Shown here: piece after piece, positions 55,625 through 64,000 of the stretch | Layout: the number at the start of each line of letters is the position of its first letter | Numbering within the stretch: position 1 is the first letter of the stretch | Origin: Agelaius tricolor | Taxonomy: Eukaryota; Chordata; Aves; Passeriformes; Icteridae | Assembly: GCA_023055355.1 (NCBI GenBank) | Contig: JALJCS010000054.1 | Coordinates: 1,488,001-1,552,000 of the forward strand | DNA length: 64,000 nt | Direction of reading: 5' to 3' | Notes under the pieces: model-generated | Database searches by the model: none | What the model saw: only the letters and a program-made list of their open reading frames with translations | What the model was told of the DNA's origin: nothing | Made by a program: the position numbers and the translations under genes

Positions 55625-55741
55625 GACCCCCCAGAGGATCCCCCAACCCCTCTGAGGCTCAGGATCACAGAGATGGCAGAGAGGGCAAATCCCAAATCCC
55701 AGCCCAGGAAGGGGCAGGCGAGCCCCCAGAGAAGGGGCCAG
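55625..55741 (+). CDS. Candidate penultimate exon of an unrecognised nested gene
   Basis: This 117-nt segment is bounded by ctgcacttcccag| and GGGGCCAG|gtgagg. Its phase-0 frame is open for 39 codons and reads DPPEDPPTPLRLRITEMAER followed by a basic, proline- and glutamine-rich tail. Joined to the acceptor at 56792, the frame continues directly into VAVAQEVTAP. The segment is free of CR1 and of the flanking minisatellites. I do not recognise the protein. Support is the splice sites, the open frame and the phase match only; no start codon or earlier exon was located. Confidence 0.4.
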
Positions 55742-55774
55742 GTGAGGGAGGGGACAGGAGGGGACACAGGGAGG

Positions 55775-55860
55775 GATGGGATGGGGGACAGGGATGGGAT
55801 GGGATGGGATAATGAGATGGGATAATGGGATGGGATGGGATAATGGGATGGGCCAAGGAC
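55775..55860. repeat. (GGGAT)n-like microsatellite
   Basis: ATGGGATGGGATGGGATAAT-type repetition lies inside the intron between the two candidate nested exons. Confidence 0.9.
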
Positions 55861-55869
55861 TGCTTTCCA

Positions 55870-56600
55870 CTTCTCCTCCTGGCTGTGGATGGGACACAGG
55901 GACTCATGGGTGGGACATGGGGATGAAACCACAGATGGGACACAGGGAATATCAGGTGGACATGGGGGAATCATGGTTGGGACACAAGGAATAATGGGTG
56001 GGACATGGGGAATAACGGGGTGGGACATGGGGATGAAACCACAGGTGGGACACAGGGAATAACAGGTGGGACATAGGGAACAAATCACAGGTGTGACACA
56101 GGAAAAAACAAGAGATGGGACACAGGGAGTAACAGGTGCGGACATAGGGAATTTCAGGTGGGACATGGAGAGCCACAGGTGGGACACAAAGAACCAGAGG
56201 TGGGACACAGGGAACTTCAGGGGGGACACAGGGAATACAAGAGGGATACGGGCAGCCAGAGATGGGACACAGGGAAACAACCACAGGTGGGACACAGGGA
56301 GGTAAAGGTGGGACAGAGGGAACAACCAGAGATGGGACACAGGGGAAAAAACACAGGTGGGACACAGGGAATGGCAGGTGGGACACTGGTACAGGTAGGA
56401 CACAGGGAACAACCAGAGATGGGACACAGGGGAAAAAACACAGGTGGGACACAGGGAACGGCAGGTGGGACACTGGCAGGTAAAGGTGAGACACAGGTAC
56501 AGGTGGGACATAGGGGACAAACCAGAGGTGGGACAGAGACAGGCAGAGGTGTGACATGGGGAGCAAAGCACAGGTGGGACAGCTGTGCTGGCAGCTGAAG
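55870..56600. repeat. About 21-bp minisatellite, about 34 copies
   Basis: Units such as AGGTGGGACACAGGGAATAAC, with lengths from 17 to 25 bp. On the minus strand it is stop-free and forms part of an 877-codon open frame at 54475-57108, which I do not regard as a gene. Confidence 0.94.
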
Positions 56601-56791
56601 GTGACACCTGGGGCAGTGGGACACAGCCTGGGCCAGACCCCCCAGAGGATGAGGCTGCCAGGGCCACCCACCCCAGAGATCCCATGGGACACCGGGAGCC
56701 ACCACGGAGCCCTTGGGACACCCCTGGAGACAGCACCCAACACCTTCCCCAGCAGCCAGGGCCACCCTCACTCCCCCTCTGTCCCCTGCAG

Positions 56792-57193
56792 GTGGCCGTG
56801 GCCCAGGAGGTGACAGCGCCCGCCCGTCCCACGCGTGACCCCGGCCGCCGGCCGCTGCCCCCGGCGCTGGCACCACCCCTGGCTGTCCCCGGCAGGAGGA
56901 ACAGGGCCCCGGGCCCCGGGCACCGCCCGCGGGTCCCCAGCGGCCAGCAGAGCCCCGCCACGGCCACCACGGGCACGCAGGGCCGGCCTGGGGACGGCAC
57001 GGAGCCGGACGGGCCCAGGGTCAGGGTGGCCCGGCTGACGGAGGCCGGGCTCAGGCAGCTCGGGGGCGTCTCCAGGTACCAGCGCATCCTGGACTGGCTG
57101 GAGAGCATCTTCAGCAGCAGAGCCGAGGTGGTGGCCGAGCTGCAGCAGGAGCTGGATGGGTTCTGGGAGTTCCAGGAACACGGGAGCAGTTAG
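56792..57193 (+). CDS. Candidate terminal coding exon of an unrecognised nested gene
   Basis: A strong acceptor (cccctctgtcccctgcag|GTGGCC) opens a 402-nt exon: 133 codons and a TAG stop. Third positions are overwhelmingly G or C and CpG is frequent, unlike the flanking intron, which is how real microchromosome coding exons look. The first half is proline/arginine/alanine-rich and probably disordered. The last 55 or so residues form a plausible helical segment with RVARLTEAGLRQLGGVSRYQ, RILDWLESIFSSRAEVVAEL and QQELDGFWEFQEHGSS. The stop codon lies where an antisense CR1 fragment begins (about 57186), so the original C-terminus may have been replaced. An AATAAA at 57841 could end the transcript. 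It is antisense to EXOC6B inside its intron. I do not recognise the family. Confidence 0.55.
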   Translation: MAVAQEVTAPARPTRDPGRRPLPPALAPPLAVPGRRNRAPGPGHRPRVPSGQQSPATATTGTQGRPGDGTEPDGPRVRVARLTEAGLRQLGGVSRYQRILDWLESIFSSRAEVVAELQQELDGFWEFQEHGSS

Positions 57194-57330
57194 GGTGGAA
57201 AAGGGCCCTGAGGTCATCGAGTCCAACCAGTCCAAATTCCAGCACGGCTCCCAGGGCCACGTCCGGCCCCGCCTCGGACACTTCCACCACTCTGAGGGAC
57301 CTTCTCGCCATGGACAGGCACCAAAAGGGG
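57186..57330 (-). mobile_element. CR1 LINE 3' fragment at the end of the nested coding exon
   Basis: TTAGGGTGGAAAAGGGCCCT followed by CATCGAGTCCAACCAGTCC is an antisense CR1 terminus. The TAG stop at 57191 lies within or at the edge of it. Confidence 0.75.
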
Positions 57331-57439
57331 GAAGCTGAGAAGGCAGAGCCACAGACCCTGCTCAGGACAAGCTGAAATACAGGAATTCCCACGGGAATTC
57401 CCAGGAAAAGCCCTTTTCCCTGGAGGATGATCCACCACG

Positions 57440-57590
57440 GGGACAGGCTGCCCAGAGAAGCTGTGGAGCTCCATCCCAACGGGACATGGACCTGAGAACC
57501 CCCTGTGGCTCCGTGGGGAGCTGGACAGTGATCTCCAGAGCTGGACAGTGATCTCCAGAGCTCCCCTCTAACCATCATTCTTCCATGATG
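57440..57590 (+). mobile_element. CR1 LINE 3' fragment
   Basis: Sense copy with ACAGGCTGCCCAGAGAAGCT, ending ATCATTCTTCCATGATGCTG. A 22-bp piece (AGCTGGACAGTGATCTCCAG) is duplicated in it. Confidence 0.8.
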
Positions 57591-57638
57591 CTGTGAGGAT
57601 GGGGACACCCTCCCTATGCAGCTTCTGGATGTACTCCA

Positions 57639-57776
57639 GGGACCATGGAATGGCTTGGGCTGGAAGGAACCTTGAAGACCACCCAGTTCCACCCCCTACC
57701 ATGGGCAGGGACACCTTCCATTCCCCAAAGTTTCTCCAAGCCCTGTCCAATCTGGCTGTGAGTGCTTCCAGGGCCT
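57639..57776 (-). mobile_element. CR1 LINE 3' fragment
   Basis: ACCATGGAATGGCTTGGGCT through CCATGGGCAGGGACACCTTC. Confidence 0.88.
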
Positions 57777-57840
57777 AGAAACAAAAGTGGGATGAACCTT
57801 CCCACCCAACACCTGTGGAAAACACGTCCTGGAGCATCCC

Positions 57841-57846
57841 AATAAA
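57841..57846 (+). terminator. Possible polyadenylation signal for the nested gene
   Basis: A canonical AATAAA followed by a GAGTTTTT stretch lies about 650 bp after the TAG at 57191-57193. It is the first such hexamer noticed downstream on the plus strand. The intervening sequence would be a 3' UTR built largely from CR1 fragments. Confidence 0.3.
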
Positions 57847-57849
57847 GAG

Positions 57850-58867
57850 TTTTTACACAGATCCGCCCTTGTCCTTCGGTTAATACCTGAAACCATGACA
57901 AGATGCAACAGGAGCAGCTTTTCAAGCCTCTGGTTTTCCCAACAAGTTCGTATCCTGAAGGATTCCATGGGGTTTCAGTCCCACACCACAACCACGGTGC
58001 CGGGGCAAGACGGAGTCAGGAGAGGGGATTTAAGGGAAGAGCCAAACCCCTGCTCCCCACACAGCCCCCGTGGGCTGCGAGGAGATGACTCAGCCCCCAC
58101 AAAAAGGTGAAACCCGAAGATCACAAGTCCCCCAGACCTCCAGCTCCCACCTTCAAACCATGAAAGAGCTGCTTTTCCCCACAGCCAAACCCCGTGGATT
58201 CCAAAGGATCCACGGAAAACCCTCTCCGAGGGCAACGCCGCCCTTGGGAACATTGGGAACATCCCCAAACTTTTGTGTGCAGAGATTTCGGAGCTTTCCC
58301 ACCCCTTTCCACGCAACACGACCCCGAAACCCCTTTTTTTTTTTTTTTTTTTTTGTGGGATTTTCTCCCGTTCCCTCTGCTCCGGCCGCCCCCGGAATGC
58401 GACGGCAGCGTTTGTTCATTGTGCACATCCAGCCTGGCTTCCAGGTTTTCCTGAACAAAGGACTGAAACAGGGGGGAATATGCGTCACAAGCCCGTCCTG
58501 GACGTTGCTCACCCTTTTTTTCCTGCGCAAATATTTGTAAACACGTGGAGAATTCGTGTCCAGCCGGCTTGGGGACCCTTCATAAAACCAGGGATTTATT
58601 GCAAACAGGATGGGAATCATTTCCCAGCTCCCGGTGCTTATAGGGCTTTAGGATGAGAAACATAAAGAGCAGGAAAAGAGCGGCTGCAGCTGGGCTCTGA
58701 GCCCTGCTGGAAAGGGGTGGAACAGGGCTGGTGTGGATTTACAGCTCCAGAGCCCCCCAAAAACTCCCTCCCAAAAAATAAAATAAAGTCTGGAGTTTCT
58801 GGGCTGCACAGGAGAATCCCCTGGGGTTTATTTATGGATGGAGGTTCAGGGATAGGCTGTGCTCAGC
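57850..58867. other. Intron, no gene seen; poly-T at about 58336-58356
   Basis: CpG-containing single-copy sequence around the T-run (GCTCCGGCCGCCCCCGGAAT). No supported exon. Confidence 0.45.
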
Positions 58868-59222
58868 TGAGCTGAGCCCAAGGAGCTTCCAGGAGTGCTC
58901 AGCCTGGAGAAAACAGGTTCAGGGGGGACCTTGTGGCTCTGCACAAGTCCCTGGCAGGAGGGGACAGCTGGGAAGGGTCAGGATCTGCCCCCAGGGAACA
59001 ACAGGAGAATGGAAATGGCCTCGAGTCGGGCCAGGGGAGGTTTAGGTTGGAAATTTGGGGAAATTGCTCATGGAAAGAAAGGGATGTGCAGCCCTGGCAG
59101 GGCTGGAGCCCCCATCCCTGTGGATGTGGCACTTGGGGACATGGGACAGAGGTGGCCCTGGCAGGGCTGGGTGACCTCAGAGGGCTTTTCCAACCTCAGC
59201 AATTCCATAATTTTATGATCCA
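58868..59222 (+). mobile_element. CR1 LINE fragment, second subfamily
   Basis: Sense copy from GTGCTCAGCCTGGAGAAAAC to the terminus GGGCTTTTCCAACCTCAGCA. It is the longest sense member of this subfamily in the window. Confidence 0.92.
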
Positions 59223-59309
59223 AAGCCTCTCCTTGCAATCTCAGAGTTCCTGACCGACACATCCTCATTTCCCACCCAGAGGGACAGAACCCTCCCAAGC
59301 TTTCTTTCC

Positions 59310-59440
59310 ATCCATGTCCTGTTCTTGTCATTCCATCCATGTCCTACTCCTGCCATTCCATCCACGTCCTGTTCCTGTCATTCCATTCATGTCCCATTCC
59401 TGTCATTCCATCCATCTCCTATTCCTGCAATTTTTCCATG
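59310..59440. repeat. 25-bp tandem repeat, about five copies
   Basis: CATTCCATCCATGTCCTGTT plus CCTGT units with small variation. Confidence 0.93.
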
Positions 59441-59794
59441 ATTCCCACAGCTGGAGCCAACACCAGACCTCAAATTTTAGGGATAATCAGGAGAAAGTGG
59501 AACTGCTCACCAGGGTTGGATTTGGGTCTTCAAATGTCCCCAAGAAGTGGCACAGAGAGAGGCTTTGGTTCATTTTTAGGAGCCAAAATGAGCCCTAAAT
59601 GTGGAATTTCAGCATCAGTCCAGCAGGACTTGGGACAGCTGGGCAAGGAGAGGAGGGAGAAGGCTGAGGAAGCACATCCAGTCCTGGATTCCAGAATAGA
59701 TGGATCCAGGATTCTCTTGGAAACCCTCAGCAAAACAGAGGCAAGGGGCAAAATACAGAAGGAGGAATTAAAATTAATGAAATGGGGGGGATAA

Positions 59795-60032
59795 TTCCAC
59801 AGAGGGTGGTGAAATGCTGGAGCAGAGAGGCTGAGCAGCCTCCAGCCTTGAAGATCCTCAAAATTTCCTCAAAATGGAAAAGGCTCAGAGAGTCCTGATT
59901 TTACTTCAAATGCACCAAATTTAGACTTGGACCAACTTTTCCACGAGCTGTTCCAGTCTGAATTGGGTGCCCCTGCCACTGGGATTAGATGGGATTTAAG
60001 GTCCCTTCCAACCCAAACCATTCCACTATGGT
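59795..60032 (+). mobile_element. CR1 LINE 3' fragment, diverged
   Basis: Starts near CACAGAGGGTGGTGAAATGC and ends GGTCCCTTCCAACCCAAACC. The middle part is poorly matched, so it may be two fragments. Confidence 0.7.
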
Positions 60033-60952
60033 TTGAATCCACAACCAGAGGATGAGAAAAGAGTGGGAATTCACCATTTCCCTTTGAGCTAAACCGAGTT
60101 TTACCTTAGAACACCAACGTTCTCCAGGGAAATTCCTTCCAGATCACTTCACTTCCGCCCCTATCACTTGTTATTTTTGAGATATCTCCCTTCTGGACAC
60201 CACCACAGAGTCCTCTGGGGCAGCTGAGGCATTTTCCAAACATTCCTGGGACCCTCCTGAGCCCCAAAGCCCGGAAACAGCCAATCTTGGGAAGAGCCTT
60301 CCCACGCCTGCACACTGGAGGAGCGGGGCTGGAATTCAGGGTGGCTCAGCTGGACCCTGAACAAGGTGAACATTCCCAACAAAATCCCTATGGCCTTGGA
60401 GCTCCCTGCATCCAGCAGCTCCAGAGTGGCTGAAATTCCTTCAAAAAGACCTTGGAAATGAGTGGGGAAAGGTGAATGGTGCAGTAAAGGCTGAAAAATG
60501 ATGGGAGGAATTCCAGAACTTTGAGCCCCTGAGCTGAGTCCTCCTAGGACAGAATTCCTGGAGAACGGAGGAGAAGGGGAGTGGGGAGAACCAGGACATA
60601 TTTAAGGAGGAGTTATGCCAATGATGTGCTGGATTTGGGGATCCTGGAAAAGCAAAATCCCTGACCTTAGCCAGGATTTAATGTGCTTTTCCACAATATT
60701 CCTGAACCTAAAGGTGAATGTCCCTATATGGATGAGGCACAACTGGATAAATAAATAATTATTGGGGTGGTCAGTTCCAGAGGGTTGGGATCAAGGAGTT
60801 CAGGGAGTCACCCCAAATGGAGCTGGTGACAAGTGGGGACTTGAGCAGGGCCTGTCCTGGGACATGTCCAGCTCCACTCTGGGGCAGAGACCTGGAGGAG
60901 CCACAGAGCAACTGCCAGGAGCTCCTCAGTGACCCCAGCCCGAGGGGAAAAG
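60033..60952. other. Intron, no gene seen
   Basis: Single-copy sequence; nothing recognisable. Confidence 0.5.
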
Positions 60953-61640
60953 TCACAGGATCATGGAATGATTGGAAAAGGCTGGAAAAGGTCTTTGAGA
61001 TCATTGGGTGGGAATAATCCCCAGCAGCACCAGGGCCACCACTGCCCCATGTCCCCAAGTGCCACATCCACAGGGCTGTGAAATCCCTCAGGGATGGGCA
61101 CTCCAAACCTCCCTGGGCACTTCCAAGGCCTTTCCATGTAGGAATGTCCCCAGTGCCCACCCTGAGCTCCCCTGGGGCCGTTCCCTCTGCTCCTGTCCCT
61201 GTTCCCTGGGATAAGATCCCAAATCCCCCCGGCTGTGCCCTCCTGGCAGGAGCTGTGCAGAGCCACAAGGGCCCCCTGAGCCTCCTTTGCTCCAGGCTGA
61301 GCCCCTGCCCGGCTCCCTCAGGGATTCTGCAGCCCCTGCCCAGCTCCCTCAGGGATTCTGCAGCCCCTGCCCGGCTCCCTCAGGGATTCTGCAGCCCCTG
61401 CCCAGCTCCCTCAGGGATTCTGCAGCCCCTGCCCAGCTCCCTCAGGGATTCTGCAGCCCCTGCCCGGCTCCCTCAGGGATTCTGCAGCCCCTGCCCGGCT
61501 CCCTCAGGGATTCTGCAGCCCCTGCCCAGCTCCCTCAGGGATTCCCCAGCCCTTTCCCAGCTCTGTTCCTGCCCTGGCCACGCTCCAGCCCCTCCAGGGC
61601 TCTCCAGAGCTGCCCCAGCAGTGCCAGCACAGGGCAGGAA
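60953..61640 (-). mobile_element. CR1 LINE (second subfamily) with internal 31-bp tandem repeat, eight copies
   Basis: Closely similar to 38793-39400 over its whole length. The internal 31-bp unit starting near 61303 occurs eight times rather than five, with AG/GG variants (GCCCAGCT versus GCCCGGCT) interleaved. Confidence 0.9.
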
Positions 61641-61732
61641 AAGTTCTCAGAGAGGCTCTGGACTCTTGGAGGTTTTCAACACAAGCTGGGATAAAGCCCT
61701 GAACAGCCTGGGCTGATCTCAGGGCTGCTTCC

Positions 61733-61952
61733 ATGGAATCATGGAATGGCTTGGGTGGGAAGGGACCTGAGAGCTCATCCAGCCCCATCCATGGCAGGAA
61801 CACCTCTCACTGTCCCAGGTGGATCCAAGCCCCAGTGTCCAACCTGGCCTTGGGCACTCCCAGGGATCCAGGGACAGCCACAGCAAATCTGGGAATTCCA
61901 GCCCAGCCCCTGCCCACCCTCCCAGCCAGGAATTCCTTGCCAAGATCCCCCC
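61733..61952 (-). mobile_element. CR1 LINE fragment
   Basis: ATCATGGAATGGCTTGGGTG through CCAGGAATTCCTTGCCAAGA. Confidence 0.92.
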
Positions 61953-62100
61953 TATCCCTCATTCCAGGAGGTCAGACCAGAATCCCCCCCAGACCCCTCC
62001 CCAGGGAGTGATCCCACAAACCACCAAACAGATTCCATGAATTTCCCCCACTGGGAGCAATCAGAGCTGGACACTGAGAGAGGGATGGGATTGAGGGGAT

Positions 62101-62795
62101 GAAACCAGCCCTAAATCCAAACTCCCAGGATATTCCCAGCCCTAAATCCAGACCCCCAGGACCTAAATCCAAACTCCCAGGATGTTCCCAGCCCTAAATC
62201 CAAACCCCCAGGATGTTTCCAGCCCTAAATCCAAACCCCCAGGACCCAAATCCAAACTCCCAGGATATTCCCAGCCCTAAATCCAGACCCCCAGGACCTA
62301 AATCCAAATCCCCAGGATATTCCCAGCCCCAAATCCAAACCCCCAGGATGTTCCCAGCCCTAAATCCAAACCCCCAAGATATTCCCAGAACTAAATCCAA
62401 ACCCCCAGGACCTAAATCCAAACCCCCAGGATGTTTCCAGCCTTAAATCCAAACCCCCAGGACCTAAATCCAGACCCCCAGGATATTCCCAGCCCTAAAT
62501 CCAAACCCCCAAGATATTCCCAGCCCTAAATCCAAACCCCCAGGATATTCCCAGCCCTAAATCCAAATCCTCAGGATATTCCCAGCCCTAAATCCAGACC
62601 CCCAAGATATTCCCAGCCCCAAATCCAAACCCCCAGGATGTTCCCAGCCCTAAATCCAAACCCCCAGGATGTTCCCAGAACTAAATCCAAACCCCCAGGA
62701 TATTCCCAGCCCTAAATCCAAACCCCCAGGACCTAAATCCAAACCCCCAGGATATTCCCAGCCCCAAATCCAGACCCCCAGGATATTCCCAGCCC
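62101..62795. repeat. 31-bp minisatellite, about 22 copies
   Basis: The unit GATATTCCCAGCCCTAAATC plus CAAACCCCCAG, alternating with a shortened form lacking the ATTCCCAGCC part. On the minus strand each unit has one run of five and two runs of three G. Confidence 0.97.
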
Positions 62796-64000
62796 TGGGA
62801 AAGCTCTGCTGCTCCCCCTCCCCTCAGCTGATGAGGAGTCTGCATCAGGGCTATTGCAGGAAAACCTCCCTGGCTCGGGGTGGGTTTTTTTTCATTTTTT
62901 CCCTCCCTTTTCCAGGTCTGTTTTCCAAGGGGAATATTTCCAGCCCTGTGATTTCTGCGCCACCGCTTTGATGGCAGCCAAGAGCTTTTCTCCCGGGGAA
63001 GAAAAGGAGGTCAGGGGGTTAAGGGAGCTCTGTGACAATTCCCAAAGTTCACTGTGCTGCCACCAGGGCCAGGCTCGGGCCAGGCTCCATTAGCACGTAG
63101 GACAGGGTGGTTATCACAGGTCACTGACACCGGCCCGCTCTAATGGCTTTTCCTGTGGCCTTATCAATGCCGTGCACAAAGTGGCTCCCCCCAGCCTTCC
63201 CCTATGATCTCAGAGCTCTGTTTACAGCTATCTCCCCGCACCAGGCACCAGCCCAGGCAGCAGACGCTGAGAAATGCCAGGACAGGGCCATGGGACAGCC
63301 TGCAAAGTGCCTGAGATGAACAAGGAGTCACCAGAGAGGGAATTTTTGTTGGTTTTTTTTTTCCCCCACTGCGCGCCCCGCTCCTTTCCACAAAAAACAA
63401 GAAATCAAGTTTTTGAGTTCCCGAGGAAAACTCGACAAGCCCGAGCTCTGAAACAGAAGAACCACAGAGTTTCCATGGTGGGGTTTGTGCAGCATTGTGG
63501 AATAAAAGGAACAAGTGGTGCTACAAAGAGAAAAAAGGTTTGGTTTCATCTGAAAGGCAGGGCTGGGTGGCTCTCATTGTTGGAGTTGTGGTTCCTACAG
63601 AGCCTCCCTCCTGCCTTGAAAGGAGAACTTCAATTGTTCTGCCCCCTCTGCAAAGCACAAATATTTTTGGTGGGGATGCTGAGCCCCTGAGAGGGTGGGG
63701 AGGGAGTGGGAGCCCCCCTGCCCAACCCCATCCCAAAAAAGCAGGAAAAGGAGGATTGGGGCAGGCAGCACCAGCAGCATCACACCTGTGAGAGGAATTA
63801 AAGTGATTGAAGTGCAGGGCTGGCAGGAGAAGCAGGATCCACAGGATCCCCCATTTCCAATGGAATCTGCTCCGTGTGGCCATCCCAGGTGGGAATTCCA
63901 CAGGTTCACCTTGAGCCCAGGGACCCCTGAGCAGCTCCTGCCAGCAAAACCTTGTGATTCCAGCGATAATCCCAAAAGAAAACCTTGTTTCTCCTCCCAA
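62796..64000. other. Intron; possible conserved island at 63085-63250
   Basis: The island contains GGTTATCACAGGTCAC, TGGCCTTATCAATGCC and CAGCTATCTCC (GATA-type cores) and is repeat-free. The rest is single-copy with a T-run at 63353-63363. No exon is supported. Confidence 0.35.

Noticed and set aside
58060..58110. Plus-strand CACACAG acceptor and AAAAAG|gtgaaa donor pair
   Set aside because: A short segment with no coding support; weak donor.
1..64000. Bacterial-type systems: CRISPR arrays, operons, phage or plasmid elements
   Set aside because: Spliced vertebrate exons, CR1 elements and a songbird LTR show this is bird nuclear DNA; the regular arrays are minisatellites with no unique spacers.

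Overview
This 64 kb window is vertebrate nuclear DNA, almost certainly from a songbird. It holds many CR1 LINE fragments whose 3' ends carry the avian signature (about GGTTTGGGTTGGAAGGGACC when read antisense), one solo LTR of the passerine endogenous-retrovirus type, and an unusually dense set of GC-rich minisatellites inside introns. That density suggests a microchromosome. There are no operons, ribosome binding sites, CRISPR arrays or bacterial genes.

The one gene I can identify with confidence runs on the minus strand: EXOC6B, the SEC15-like subunit of the exocyst tethering complex. Ten consecutive constitutive coding exons lie at 38726-38643, 38525-38479, 35666-35546, 32216-32145, 31257-31160, 30421-30316, 29430-29321, 25324-25213, 23656-23522 and 21688-21509. 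All have AG/GT splice sites and compatible phases. Joined, they encode 355 residues from the middle and C-terminal half of the protein. The 5' exons lie beyond base 64000 and the last exons lie before base 1, so the whole window is inside the EXOC6B transcription unit. EXOC6B is preferred over its paralogue EXOC6 because of wording such as QPFPKKFPFSEF, NVIKRKN and EEEIYTNLNQKIDQFLQLA.

Two further coding signals are less certain. At 15011-14982, in the intron after the last constitutive exon here, there is a 30-nt, phase-0 microexon candidate with excellent splice sites, which would add GRVDVHSTMS to the protein. On the plus strand, in the large intron upstream of 38726, 55625-55741 and 56792-57193 look like the last two coding exons of an unrecognised gene nested antisense to EXOC6B. 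The final exon has very GC-rich third positions and ends in a helical segment; its stop codon lies at the edge of a CR1 insertion, and an AATAAA follows at 57841.

Layout: 1-21 kb is intron 3' of the identified exons, with minisatellites, CR1 copies, a dimeric 265-bp tandem array at 17-18.3 kb and a solo LTR at 21 kb. 21.5-38.7 kb is the exon cluster, with arrays packed between exons. 38.8-64 kb is one intron containing the nested gene candidate and more arrays. Several AT-rich, repeat-free islands look like possible conserved regulatory elements, but that cannot be settled without alignments. Coordinates of repeats are approximate at the edges.
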